Source: Adiantum capillus-veneris
Taxonomy: Eukaryota; Streptophyta; Polypodiopsida; Polypodiales; Pteridaceae
DNA length: 60,000 nucleotides
Assembly (NCBI GenBank): GCA_014529385.2
Contig: CM043971.1
Span: 53,729,209 to 53,789,208, forward strand
Direction: 5' to 3'
The notes beneath the pieces are model-generated. The model was not told where the DNA came from. It saw only the letters and a program-made list of their open reading frames with translations, and did not search any database. Below, one piece after another: positions 1-12,776 of the stretch (the stretch's first letter is position 1; every line of letters begins with the position of its first letter). The position numbers and the translations under genes were made by a program.

Positions 1-66
1 GAGAGAGAGAGAGAGAGAGAATGTTTTGTGTATCTATGTGTGCCTATTTGTATTTGATTCTAGATC

Positions 67-112
<46 letters not shown>
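1..112. repeat. (GA)n microsatellites
   Basis: Two GA tracts, 1-20 and about 69-112, separated by unique sequence. The long Ser/Leu reading frames across them come from the dinucleotide repeat and are not genes. Confidence 0.95.
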
Positions 113-116
<4 letters not shown>

Positions 117-326
117 AAATACAGAAATGTTTTGAGTTCTCAATTCGTGGAAGAAGCGAACAATACTTACAAGCATAACCACAATACTTAGAACCAAAAC
201 CAAAAGTGTGCAAAAGCACGTTACAAAGAAGTAGAGGATGGAAGCATTGGTTTTGTTTGAGGATATAGTTAAAACAAGCAAGCAAAGTAAAGGGTAGCTA
301 GTAATGAAAGGCAAACATTCACAAGA

Positions 327-2228
327 CTAAGATTCAGTTTGATACGCCACCACGTGGCCACTCACGTTGATTTTGAAATGGCCAAACCTTGAGGTTCTTG
401 CCAAGGTATCTCTTGCCTCAGAAACGGACTCAGCGTAAATTTGGTTGAAGGTTCTATTCAATGCAAGCACTAAATCGGCTGTTGCACCAATAACTTGCAC
501 ATCAAGAAGCTTTTTGTCTTTTGTTGCAATACGTACTTCCAGCTTCGGTGTTGTGATTATTGTGGTGTTGTCATTGCAAGATCCATAATAAGGTGCCTGC
601 CTAAGTCTATACACTTTTGTGGATTTACAATTCGAACAATGCTTCTCCAGCAGCACACTATTGAAGTTGACGAATCGGAGGGTGCCAACAACCTGGACAA
701 GGAAACTATGTAAGAAAATGAGAGAAGTCACTTCTAATATATCACTATATTCTATATGAGTGCACCTCACAATTGTAGCCCAAATTTTCGGTTTGAGCCT
801 GAAAGACGGCGGCAAGCTCCTCTCTGAGGCATGCACTACGAACAGGCACTAGAATTGTAACATCCAGTATTGACAAGGTATTGGCCTTGGCAAGGAATGC
901 ACCGATGTTTCTTGCAACGCACATTACAAGGCCATCAACAACCATTTCTTGAAGCAATTGTTGGCAATCATCTTTGCGAGAGTTCACAAAACTCAGCTAC
1001 TACAAGAAAAGATTATATATGGAAACAAAATAAAAAAGAGCATCAATATATCATGGAAGATTTCAAATGTATAATAAAAGAGCAAAAAATAATAAGCAAG
1101 ATAGGTCAATTCTTACAAATGCCCTATCTGATGGGAGAGGACCATCTGCAATCAGAAGGTCACCAACAGACCCACCAAATCTTGGGTGCGAGTTGTGCTT
1201 TTGCAAAATAACAAAAGCAAGTGTGCTCAATTGAGAACGTCCACTCGAAGATTGTTGTGCAGCTATCTCATCAAGAATGCACGTAACTTGCAATCAGGTG
1301 TGAATGTAAGAGACACCGGGAAAGGTTCCGCTGTGCTTACAACAGTAGTAGCATCGATGTACAAGGAATACAATGCTGACCCCCCATCTGCCCTATTTTT
1401 GCGTCTGACAACTGGGCTGTCAATGTGAACAAAGTCACTGAGGCGGAGCTTGTCGACGTAGAGCTCTATGTATGGATCATTGATCTCCACCGTAATAGTG
1501 TCGGTGCATTCTTCATCAACCAAGTCGAGCTTCAAGTAACGGTTGTATTTCAGTTGGTCAAGACCAACTTTGTAGGTCCCATATAGATTCAATATCTGGC
1601 CCTCAATACAGAATCGTGGGCTTGAGTCAGAAATATAAGTGATCAGGAATTGTGGGAGAAGACTTTGAGGAAATGGAACAATGCTAAGATCAATAGGCTT
1701 CTTATCTAGTCGAGATGATTCACCCAATTCATACAAGCCAGAAGGTTGAACAGAAGGCTCAATTTCAATCGGGCTCGAATCGTTGGCATTGTTAAGAGGT
1801 ATGTCCTCAATAGGGTTTGGGACAATTTTTGCTTGGAGTGGCAAGGGAGTCTCAATAGACAAAGGCTCAATATCAAAGAGGTGTTGGCTTGTTTAACGCA
1901 TGGGATGGAACAACTATTTCAACATATGGTTCCTTCTTGATATTAATGTGCTCCACCACGAGTTGCTTGTCTACATAATCCAAAAGATAACAACAAAACA
2001 AACAACTCTATGAGTTGATGAAATCGCTCTCAGAAAGACACGCTTTTCCAATAATGAATGCTCACATGCAGAGTTCACAGGGTCGTCCAAACGAAACAAT
2101 GTGCGTGCAGTAGGCTTGTGAGGCCTATGAAGGTCCTGCTTCAATCTTTTGTTAGGCGCTGCTGATGTGCAAGAAGTTGGGGGCGCGTCGAAACGTTTGC
2201 CGCTTGAGATAGGAGTACCTTCTATCAA
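327..2228 (-). pseudogene. RPA70-like single-strand DNA-binding protein, orphan Helitron-associated copy 1
   Basis: Several exons on the minus strand encode an OB-fold protein like the large subunit of replication protein A, a gene that plant Helitrons often carry. Supported blocks are an N-terminal piece (1971-2228), a central OB region (about 1117-1890, with a frameshift near 1275), 766-996 and 327-692. Introns are bounded by GT at 1115-1116 and 764-765 and by AG at 997-998 and 693-694. The last block has a CxxC...C zinc-binding pattern (CSNC, then a Cys 17 residues later). The exon order and motifs (YGTYK, ADGPLPSDRA, CVARNI, GTLRFVNFNS) match the second RPA-like gene at 19.7-21.4 kb, so the two are paralogues. 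No Rep/helicase follows within the 326 bases to the left edge. The frameshift suggests a pseudogene. Confidence 0.72.
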
Positions 2229-2487
2229 CCTTCGAAGCTCTGTAGAAAATTAATTATGAGCACCTAATGCCTTCCATATATAATGAAAAGTTTAATAACG
2301 ATAGGTAGAAACACAAGCAATCATTTGTCACACGAACTGTTCAAGGTGACAATCTTGCCGTATAACTACTCCTTGTATATCAAACCACCTAGAAGACAAA
2401 GAGGCGCTTTCAATTATAGGAAGGTGGTAATCATATGAGAGTGTCAAATGTTGTTGTGATACAAGTGTATGTATGTCTGTGTGTGTT

Positions 2488-2546
<59 letters not shown>

Positions 2547-2691
2547 ATGATTATGCGGCGAGAATGACAAGATATTAAGCACCGTAGATGACATGACACA
2601 AGACAAGATAATAATTCTTCTCCTCATATATTACATAGGTAGCTTAGTTATGATGAAAGGAAGTTCGACACAAATTATGATGACGACAAGT
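2229..2691. other. Non-coding stretch with a (GA)n tract at 2490-2543
   Basis: No coding sequence recognised. A GA microsatellite of about 54 bases lies at 2490-2543. Confidence 0.7.
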
Positions 2692-2909
2692 CCATAGATG
2701 GCCTATTGAAAGGAGAGCGTGTTGACCAAGTATGATTACTCAAGAGTAGCCTACCAATTGGCTTCTTAAAAGCTAGCAAACTTAAGAAACGCTTGTATGC
2801 ACCATAGATGGCCTACTGAAAGGAGAGCATGTTGACCAAGTATGATTACTGAAGAGTTGCCTACCAATTGGTTTCTTAAAAGCTAGCAAACTTAAGAAAC
2901 GCTTGTATG
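2692..2909. repeat. Tandem duplication, 110-bp unit, two copies
   Basis: The segment beginning ccatagatggcctattga at 2692 recurs at 2802 with only a few substitutions and ends with the same gcttgtatg. No coding content seen. Confidence 0.9.
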
Positions 2910-4253
2910 TATTTGTAAATATGGAGAAGAGGGCATGGACCTACAACATTGATCTTTGAACTACATATTAGAAGGATTGTAGTTCTGCAAACCTATGTTC
3001 ATGGAGAGAAGCCACAATGTGGGGTCGCGAAAGAAATTTTAGGTGTGTCGCACATCACATGCATATGAAATGATCAAGCCATTTCGACCTTTGAGCCATA
3101 TAGTAGAAGGATTGTAGCAGTGCAAGCCTATGTTCATGGAGAGAAGGCACAATGTTGGAATGCGAATGAAAGCCTAGTTGTGTATGCTCATTGCTTAAAC
3201 ATGTTGAGGGTTATGAAAGCTAGATTTTAAAAAACCAAGAACGGCTTGGTGGAACGCGAGCAAAAAGCCAAGAATACACAAGCACTCAATAACAAGACAA
3301 GACGAAAAGAAGAGAATCCGCGAAGCAACCATCACATTTCCATAACAATAATCAAAGTAAGCATGATTAGACAATAATATCGAACAATCTCGCAATGAGT
3401 AACACATTCATAATGCCGATCAACAATAGATTCGATGATACAAATTCTTAAAGAGTTTGGCCAAGCAAAAACAGTAAGTAGAACAAGACAAAAATCTTCA
3501 ATAGGTCTCACCGCCTTCAAAATCCATGCTGTCAGCACCATCAGAATCTCCACTGCTTACGTATCATTCTTGGCCTTCAGGAGCAAAAGAACTCCCACTG
3601 TTTTGTTTGGAAGCCATTGCCAAGCAAAGTAATTTTAGCACAAAGTATTTTCACACAGTTCTTCACATACACAAAGGCACAACAATGCCAAAGTATTTTC
3701 ACATAGTTCTTCACATACACAAAGGCACAACAATGCCTACTTTTATAGACTTTCACAAGAGGTCATCAAAAGTGACATTCAATTCAAATTCAACAAAGGC
3801 ATTTGTTTATTGTAGGCTAAAACAGCACGTTTGCCATGGCACATTTGTTTATTGTAGACTGAAAGAGCACTCTTTTTAAATTTCCTCTTGGCAAATTGAA
3901 GCAAAGGAATTTTATCTTGGCAAAGTCAAGGAAAGGAATAGGCTGAAAGAGCACGCTTTTCAATTTTCCTCTTGGCAAAGTCAAGGTCATGGCATGTGGA
4001 AAAGAAAGGTCATGGCCTTTAATGCCTTGTAAGTTGTAAGGCTATGCATCCTCTCTACCATAGGATTGGACAACCACCTTGTATTTTCTATGGACAATCA
4101 TATCACATTCATGAAGCACTTTATGTCACCTATACTTCCATTTAGAATGACATTGTAAGAGTTGCGTCCCACTAGGCGCATGTCGTGCATAGGAGGTAGA
4201 TCACTATGCGTTGTAAGCCCCCGACCTGTGGGATGGCTCTCACATGCCCTCTT
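2910..4253. other. Anonymous intergenic sequence with short tandem repeats
   Basis: No gene recognised. A 48-bp unit starting aagtattttcaca is repeated twice at 3643-3738. A looser repeat (tgaaagagcac...cctcttggcaaa) occurs near 3855 and 3941. Confidence 0.6.
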
Positions 4254-4422
4254 TGAAGGAGTACGAGCGGAAGTGCGACGCGAGAGAGAGTGCGAGAAGA
4301 AGAGCACGACGATATGGTGAACTCGCTCTACTGTAATGTGTAGAGCATAGTGAGTTCTTATTAGGTTTTTACAAAAGAATATGTGTACATACCTGGTGGC
4401 CCGCCCACTTACCTGGGCGACC
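4254..4422 (-). repeat. 3' LTR of the copia element, truncated
   Basis: It is nearly identical to 9601-9769. The last 23 or so bases of the intact LTR (the U3 start with its TATA box) are missing because an inverted gag piece begins at 4423. Confidence 0.88.
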
Positions 4423-4491
4423 GTGACAAACACTGTTGCAGAGGATGACAGTCTAGTGTCAGGAGACATCTACTTCTTGAAGAATACAATG
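4423..4491 (+). repeat. Inverted fragment of the element's own gag
   Basis: Bases 4423-4491 are the reverse complement of 7604-7672 with a few substitutions. Read on the plus strand they encode the same short gag peptide (VTNTVAEDD...IYFLKNTM). The fragment sits between the end of pol and the 3' LTR, where the polypurine tract and U3 start should be. Confidence 0.88.
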
Positions 4492-4525
4492 TGCTAATAT
4501 ACAAGAGATGTAGAGAAGTGATGTA

Positions 4526-5891
4526 CTACCCTACACCTAACTGCTTGCGAAAATGCGCAAAGCTCTCTGAGGGAAGTCCTTTTGTAAGTAGATTAGCAGG
4601 ATTTTCTGTGGTGTGAACTTTGACAAGCTGAAGTTGCTTATCCTCGAGCATTTCCCTGATGAAATGATACTTCACATCTACATGCTTTGTCTTTGAGTGA
4701 TAAACTGGATTGCGAGCCAATTGTATAGCACTTTGACTATCACAATATAACACAGGCATCTCTTCTTTGATTCCCAAATCTGTTACTAGTCGATTAAGCC
4801 AAATTGATTCTTTGCATGCCTTTGATGCTGCAACATATTTAGCCTCTGTAGTAGACTGAGTAACACAATCTTGTAATCTAGAACGCCATGATACTGCTCC
4901 ACCAGCCAATGTAAAGACATACCCTGATGTAGACCTTCGGTTGTCTAAGTCACCTGCATAATCTGAGTCTGTAAAACCCTTTACACTTAGCTCCTGACTC
5001 CCATAGCATATACGCATACTCTTTGTAGCTTTCAGGTATCTCAATATTCCTTTCACTGCCTCCCAATGTTTCTTGCCTGGGTTTGACATGTATCAACTTA
5101 CTACTCCCACTGCAAATGCAATGTCTGGGCGAGTAGCAATCATTGCATACATCAAACTACCCACTGCAGACGCATATGGAATCTTATCCATTTCAGCCTG
5201 TTCTTCCTCAGACACAGGACAATCTTGTTTGCTAAGTTTCACATATGGTGGCAATGGAACACTCGGTGCCTTTCCCTTCTCCATATTGAAACGTTGCAAA
5301 ACCTTGTCAATATACTCTGTTTGAGATAACCAAATCAACTTCTTTGATCTGTCTCTCTCAATGCGCATACCAAGTATATGACTTGCCTCACCCATGTCTT
5401 TCATGTCAAACGATTTTGCCATCTTTGACTTCAAAGCTGAAATTTCTTCCAAGTGCTTGCCAGCAATCAACATGTCATCCACATACAAAATAAGGATCAG
5501 CCAACTACCATCCTTAGCCTTCTTTGTATATAGACAGTGATCGAACTCACTACGTTTGTAGCCTTGAGAAAGCATAAACTTGTGGAATTTATGGTACCAT
5601 GCCCTATGATTGTTTTAAGCCATAAAGACTCTTTAACAACTGGCATACCCAATCTTCCTTGCCTTTCTCAACAAACCCTTCTGGCTGCTGCATGTAAATT
5701 TCCACATCTAAATCACCATGCAAGAAAGCTGTCTTGACATCCATTTGGTGCAACACCAAATATAATATGGCAACCAATGCAAGAAAGCATCTCAATGTAG
5801 TCATCTTGACCACCGGAGAGAAGACTTCATCAAAGTCAATGCCTTGTTCTTGCTTAAAGCCCTTGGCAACAAGCCTTGCTTTGTACTTTGG
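4526..5891 (-). pseudogene. Copia reverse transcriptase (RVT_2) and RNase H
   Basis: Copies element RNA into DNA. RT pieces run from KYKARLVAKGFKQEQG near 5875 through MDVKTAFLHGDL (about 5730) to the catalytic YVDDM at about 5480. RNase H follows, with GFTDSDYAGDLDNRRSTSGY, a VTQSTTEAKYVA motif and a DSQSAIQLARNP motif, ending at 4526. A TGA at 5093-5095 sits where the family has Arg in SRYMSNPGK, and a frameshift lies near 5600. The sequence resembles the Tork/TNT1 type, but the lineage was not tested. Confidence 0.9.
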
Positions 5892-6527
5892 CTAACTATC
5901 ATGAGCGGTGATCTTATACCTGTAAACCCATTTACAAGGTAGAGCCTTTTTGCCCTGTGGTAATTTAACTAGCTTCCATGTCTTGTTTTTATGCAGAGCT
6001 GTCATCTCTGACTGCATGGCCAATTGCCAATTCCCGGAGTCCTTCATTTGCACTGCTTCCTTGTAACATGAAGGCTCATTGCAATCAGTCAACATGACAT
6101 AGTTCATAGATGGAACAAACCTATCAGGAGGTCGCGTGATACGTCTAGATCTATGCACAATAGGTGGCTCAGGCTCAGCCACAACCTGTGGTTCCACTCT
6201 ATCCTGTCCTTGCTCCTCTTGAGCCCTGACATTTTGTCTTGCACGTGCAGGTCCATCTTCTTGGAAGACAACTCTTCTAATCTCCTCAACCCTCTCTAGT
6301 TTAGAATGATATTTGGATTCATTAAAGTGAACATCATTGCTGCGGACAACCTTTCTGGATTCGGGATCCCAAAGTCTGTACCCCATCTCACCAGAATTAC
6401 CATAGCCTAGAAAGATGCACTTTCTACTCTTTGGCTCAAGTTTGTTCCTAAATTCCTTTGGAACGTGAGTATATGCCTCACAGCCAAAGACTCTGAGATG
6501 CTTGTATGAGGGCATTTGCCTAACCAT
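5892..6527 (-). pseudogene. Copia integrase C-terminal region and start of RT
   Basis: After a frameshift near 6530 the polyprotein continues in this frame. The integrase C-terminal part has LRVFGCEAYTHVPKE and RKCIFLGYGNSGEMGYRLWD. A Pro/Glu/Arg-rich linker follows, then the RT start (ALPCKWVYRYK). It ends at a TAG at 5892-5894, beyond which the same frame continues into KYKARLVAKG. Confidence 0.88.
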
Positions 6528-8503
6528 ACCATCTCTGGCACTGAATCCTTTTGCAAAACCTTGCTAGGAGATCTATTTACAAGATGAACAGCTGTTGATA
6601 CAGCTTCAACCCAAAACCCATTTGGCAGCTGTGCATTAGACAACATACTTCTGACCTTCTCTTGTATGGTCCTATTCATCCTCTCAGTAACACCATTTTG
6701 AGGAGGATTGTAAGGAGCAGTAAGTTCACGTTTTATACCTTTTGACTCACAAAAGTCCTGAAAGGCCTTTGAAACATACTCTCCACCATTGTCAGTGCGT
6801 AAGCATTTAAGCTTCTTGCCACTCTGATTCTCCACAAGTGTCACAAACGTTTTGAAAACACTAAACGCTTCATCCTTGTGCTTGAGAAAGTAAACCCATA
6901 CTTTCCTCGAGTAATCATCTATAAATGTCATAAAGTAAGAAGCTCCCCCTAGAGATAGGTTAGGCATAGGTCCACACAAATCACTATGAACAAGTGCCAA
7001 CTGTGTATCTCTTCTACTGCTTCTATGCTTATGTGGCTGCTGTGTTTGCTTACCATACAGACAATGTTCACAGAATTCAAAATCATTAAATGAAAAGCCA
7101 TGCAAATAACCAGAACGAGACAAGATTTCCATTCCCTTCTTGGACATATGTCCTAACCGGCTATGCCACAAAGAAACGTTCGGCTGCTCGGTTACATTGA
7201 TTACATTTTTAGAGACATTTGATACATAAATCATGTAAAGTCCTCCAGACTTTACTCCATGTGCTACTGTCATAGAACCCTTGGATATCTTCCACATGTT
7301 CTGTCCAAAAGTGGTGACGTAGCCAGCATCATCAAGTAAACCTGTGCTGATCAAGCTCTTTGTAATTGCTGGAACATGTCTCACATTCTTCAGCGTGAAA
7401 GAAGAGCCATTCTGAAACTTCAATTGAACATCTCCAACACCTAAGATCTCACATGTCTGCCCATTGCCTAGCCGAACATGATCTTTAGTTTTCACATAAG
7501 AAGTAAACAACTCGTTGTTTGGAGACACATGAAGTGATGCTCCTGAGTCTATAATCCAGTCACTCAGTGCATTTCCATCAGATGCTGTAAGAAGAGCTGA
7601 GTCCATTGTATTCTTCAAGAAGTAGATGTCTCTTGACACAAGATTGTCATCCTCTGCAACAGTGTTTGTCACATTTATTTCTTGAATGTTCATTGAGGAC
7701 TTGTTCTTCTCACCATGATCTTTAGCTTTTTCTTTGCCTTTTTCTGCTTTCCATTCTCTGCAGTCTCTTTTCATGTGACCCTTCTTGCCACAATGGTAGC
7801 ATTCTATGTCACTCTTGCCTTTAGCACTGCGGGACTTGCTACGAGATTGATTCCTCTTTCCACCTTTGTACTTTTCTTTAGTCCTTCCCGTGACAACTAA
7901 GGCTGTTCCTTTGCCTTTGTCCATTGTCTTTCTATTGGTTTCTTCAGTAAGTAGACTTCCTTCTACACCTGCTATGTTCAAACCATCTGGAGGTGCAGAA
8001 TTACTCAAAGCTGTGCGAAAAGTGTCCCAACTTTCCGGCAATGTGATCAACAGGAACATAGCTCTAACAGGTTCATCAAACTTGACACCTTGAGCTGACA
8101 ATTGACTATAGATTGTGTTGAATTCATTCAGATGATTGGACATAGGTGTCCCTTCTTTCATCTTCAAGTCAACAAGCTTCTTAAGCCAGTATACCTGTGA
8201 AGCTGTACTCTGCTTCTCATAAAGATCACTCAGCTTTAACCATGCTTGATAAGCCGACATCTCGTCTGCTACATTGAAGTAAACGCTTTCTGCCAAAGTC
8301 AGCATAATGGTAGAAAGTGCCAATTCATCCATTTCGCTCCATTCATCTTCGTCCATATCTTATGGTTTTATCCCCTTGAGCTTTATAGGTTTTATCTGAT
8401 TCTTTTGTACCAACACGTGCAAAATCTGCTTCTTCCACAATGGGAAATTGGTTCCATCCAGCTTCTTGATATTGTAAAGAGCAGTGTCCTGTGATCCAGC
8501 CAT
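6407..8503 (-). pseudogene. Copia gag, CCHC zinc knuckle, protease and integrase core
   Basis: A likely start codon at 8501-8503 (MAGSQDTALYNIKKLDGTNF) opens a UBN2-type gag. A TAA at 8360-8362 interrupts it and the frame resumes at MDEDEWSEMDE. Domains in order are gag, a CCHC knuckle (CYHCGKKGHMKRDC, about 7790-7750), the aspartic protease site WIIDSGASLHVS (about 7555), GAG-pre-integrase (LWHSRLGHMSKKG) and the integrase core with FIDDYSRKVWVY, LRTDNGGEY and PYNPPQNGVTERMNRT, i.e. the D,D,E residues. After about 6530 the frame is lost. Confidence 0.92.
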
Positions 8504-9586
8504 AGCTACGCTTCACAGTAGTTTACTTTCCTGGGAAAAGTTCGGCAAAGTTTCCCTTGTAAACTGACCTCTGAACCAATATCAACCTGTCAAATGAACT
8601 AAGAAAGCTTCAGATTTTGCATAAATTTCGGCAGAGTCTCCTTTGTAAAATGGCTTTGGTGTACTAAAAAACAGACCAAAAAACAACTCAAAAACACTGT
8701 CTCTCTGACACTGTAAGCTGTGGGTAAACCTGTCCTGCACCTGTACTGTCTCTGACTGTTCTGTCACTGTCCTGTAAGCATAGACTGCGACAATGCCTCA
8801 ACGGCAGTAAAGCAAAGATGCAATCCCAACTGTCTAACTCACATTCAATACATCCTAGCTGCCTATCTAAGGGTGCTCGAGGGATCGCTCCAAGACCTGT
8901 ATCATCGAAAGGATCTCAACATTCGAGAATCCCCTAGCTCAATAAAACCTCACTCGACCCTCAACAAAGGCTGCAGTAAATCTGACAGTACATAGACTTC
9001 CCACAAAGTCATACATCCACAAATTTCCCACTGTATGCTGTAACCACTGCGGCGGTTGTTTGCTGCGTGACTCACAGCCAGCAAACCCTCAACAGACATA
9101 CATCATCTCTGACAATACATCCCATGTGGAAGTACCTGCAATGTCAGGATGAAATCTGGAATATCAAGCAATAAACACAAGCTACCTGATGAACTAGTGG
9201 ATGTCGCCTATAGTCTGTGTGTAGATGCGCCCGTGTCGTATGTGACACGCCTCCAAGAATTGTGAGCCGTCCTTCGATGTGTAGACAACCACAAATCAAC
9301 ACTCTGGGAGTGTCGATATCCACAGTACCTGCAGTCGTAGGCCGAAAACCCCAAATTTGTAGAGTCGGATCTTCACCCGCTGAGACCACGTAGTCGAAAA
9401 TGGCCTGCGCAGACCTTTGTTGAAGCCGAACGGTGGCCGAGATGACCTCAGAATGAAACTGTGACAACACCGAGCCCTTAGAGCTCTCCCACGAGATTTG
9501 GGGCCGTGTCTTTGCCTGCCGAATTTCACTCCAATCTGAGCTGGTGACTCTAGCCTCCTGCAGTGCTGCCCCGAGCCTCGATCTGA
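8504..9586 (-). other. Long untranslated leader of the copia element
   Basis: About 1.1 kb between the primer site and the gag start on the minus strand. It is rich in ctgtctctgac-like repeats and has no supported coding region. Confidence 0.6.
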
Positions 9587-9598
9587 GCTCTGATACCA
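9587..9598 (-). other. Primer binding site, initiator tRNA-Met type
   Basis: The minus strand reads TGGTATCAGAGC two bases inside the end of the 5' LTR. This is the classic plant copia primer site complementary to initiator tRNA-Met. Confidence 0.93.
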
Positions 9599-9600
9599 GT

Positions 9601-9792
9601 TGAAGGAGTACGAGCGGAAGTGCGACGCGAGAGAGAGTGCGAGAAGAAGAGCACGACGATATGGTGAACTCGCTCTACTGTAATGTGTAGAGTATAGTGA
9701 GTTCTTATTAGGTTTTTACAAAAGAATATGTGTACATACCTGGTGGCCCGCCCACTGACCTGGGCGACCACATTGGGCTTTATACCCCAACA
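9601..9792 (-). repeat. 5' LTR of the copia element (192 bp) with TATA box
   Basis: On the minus strand it starts TGTTGGGGTATAAAGCCC and ends CTCCTTCA, giving TG...CA ends. The TATAAA at 9779-9784 is a plausible promoter. The rest matches 4254-4422. Confidence 0.9.
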
Positions 9793-10146
9793 CTCTCATG
9801 AAAGCATCTCAATGAACGAATGCGGGGACCTACCAGCTTTCGTCAACAAGGCACGAGTCTCTCCATGCACTATACAATGAAGCAATTTTTTCAAATTTTG
9901 GCATGGACAAATAGAGAGAAAGCACGAGTAGCATGGGCAAAAAGAGAAAGATTGAGAGGGCTTGTGCGTGTGTGTGTGGGGGAGGTTGGGGGACGCCCTC
10001 CCTTTTCCCTCAAGGCATCCCCTATGATTCTATGTATTTTTCAATAAAATTAAGTTGTAAGACATATTCAAATGTATACGTGGGCATTGGTCCAATTGTC
10101 TTGGCCCTTGGAAAAATTAAACCTTGACTCTCATAAGCTAATATTA

Positions 10147-10617
10147 GGGAAAATTACCAAAATACCCTTCTAATTTGTGGAAATTCCCAAAATACCCTTC
10201 AATTTTAAAAAATTCCCAAAATACCCCCAATATTTGGTTATAAATTCCCAAAATGCCCTTCAAATTTTCCAAAATTCCCAAAATACCCTTGGTCGTGAGA
10301 TTAAATTTCTCCAAATAAGAAGACTTATTGTGTATCAATACAAGATTCTAAAACTAGAATTTGACTTCATTACGTAGGCTTTGGAGATGAAATGCTTCAT
10401 TATTTTTAGATATAATTGTCTTTTTTTGCAAGGTAATTTGTGAAAAATTACATGTTAAGCACTAACAAACGGATGTCAATTGTCAAAAAGGAATAAAGAT
10501 TAGAAAATTTTGAACTATTCAACCAAAAAAGAAACAAGGGTATTTTGGGAATTTTTGACATTGGAGGGGTATTTTGGGAATTTCCACAAATTAGAGGGGT
10601 ATTTTGGTAATTTTCCC
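10147..10617. mobile_element. PIF/Harbinger-like MITE (471 bp) with TTA target duplication
   Basis: Terminal inverted repeats start GGGAAAATTACCAAAATACC and extend about 60-80 bp on each side. TTA flanks both ends (10144-10146 and 10618-10620), the duplication typical of PIF/Harbinger. Inside each arm the motif ttcccaaaatacccttcaa recurs several times in tandem. There is no transposase, so the element is non-autonomous. Confidence 0.82.
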
Positions 10618-10935
10618 TTATCATTAATATCTTGCTGTTAATTTGTATCTTATTTGAGACTATGCATGTGCAAGTTGTTGGGGGCAGGGCTAGAAAAATA
10701 CATTTTTCCTAACTGATCAAAATAAGGGAAAACTTGAAATTCTCACGATTTTTAGGTCAAAATTTGACGCTTTTGTCGGTGATTACACTAAAACTTGTGT
10801 AAATTTGCCGGTTTTCTTAAAGGCAAGCTCAAAATCTAACCGGGGTTTTATACTTTTCGTCGGTTAAAATACACTAGACCCTCGTTTTTTTCTAACACTG
10901 GTTTTGGGGGGGGGGGAAGGGGGGAGACTACGAGT

Positions 10936-11419
10936 TTCCAATTGTCAAAAGGAATAAAGATTAGAAAATTTTGAACTATTCAACCAAAATACCCCTCTAA
11001 TTTGTGGATTCCCAAAATACTCTTCAAATTAAAAAAATACCCCCAATATTTGGTTATAAATTCCCAAAATGCCCTTCAAATTTCCCAAAATTCCCAAAAT
11101 ACCCTTGGTCGTGAGATTAAATTTCTCCAAAGATAAAACATTTCTAGCTTTTTATAAGAAGACTTATTGTGTATCAATACAAGATGCTAAAACTAGAATT
11201 TGACTTGGTTAGGTAGGCTTTGGAGATGAAATGCTTCATTATTTTTAGATATAATTGTCTTTTTTTAGAAAAATTACATGTTAAGCACTAACAAACGGAT
11301 GTCAATTGTCAAAAAGGAATAAAGATTAGAAAATTTTGAACTATTCAACCAAAATAGAAACAAGGGTATTTTGGGAATTTTTGAAATTTGAGGGGTATTT
11401 TGGGAATTTCCACAAATTA
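10936..11419. mobile_element. Partial and end-truncated copies of the same MITE
   Basis: 10936-10988 matches the right inner part of the first copy (about 10476-10530) and joins directly to a left arm at 10989. From there the element runs nearly collinear with the first copy to the right arm near 11419. The outermost GGGAAAATTACC ends are missing on both sides. Confidence 0.8.
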
Positions 11420-12479
<1,060 letters not shown>

Positions 12480-12710
12480 TCACAATCGGATGCTTCTATT
12501 GCCATAGCACATGCAACATTTTTGAGTTGGTTGTGAACACAAAGAGTGGGACAATAGCAAGGGGTGGCAGATAATAGAGCAACACAAGTTGCAATGAAAG
12601 AGATGAAAGTGAGTCATGTGTAGGTATGTTAATTCTGTAGGCAACCTTGGCACACGGCCCATGCAAATGGTTCCAAAGAGAGAGGGAAGTGTGCAAGTAT
12701 GTGTATGTCA

Positions 12711-12711
12711 T

Positions 12712-12776
<65 letters not shown>

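Larger units (their letters stand above)
4254..9792 (-). mobile_element. Ty1/copia LTR retrotransposon, decayed, minus strand
   Basis: The order on the minus strand is 5' LTR (9601-9792), primer binding site, long leader, gag-protease-integrase-RT-RNase H, then a damaged 3' LTR (4254-4422). Integrase lies before RT, which defines copia. Possible target duplications are imperfect: CTCTT at 4249-4253 and CTCTC at 9793-9797. The coding frame has in-frame stops (8360-8362, 5892-5894, 5093-5095) and frameshifts near 6530 and 5600, so the copy is dead. Confidence 0.93.

Noticed and set aside
9144-9529. Frames in the copia leader
   Set aside because: They lie between primer site and gag, overlap in two frames and have no retroelement domain.
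10144-11419. Regular short repeats that could suggest a CRISPR-like array
   Set aside because: They are the internal repeats of MITE arms, arranged as inverted ends without unique spacers of constant length, in a plant nuclear genome.
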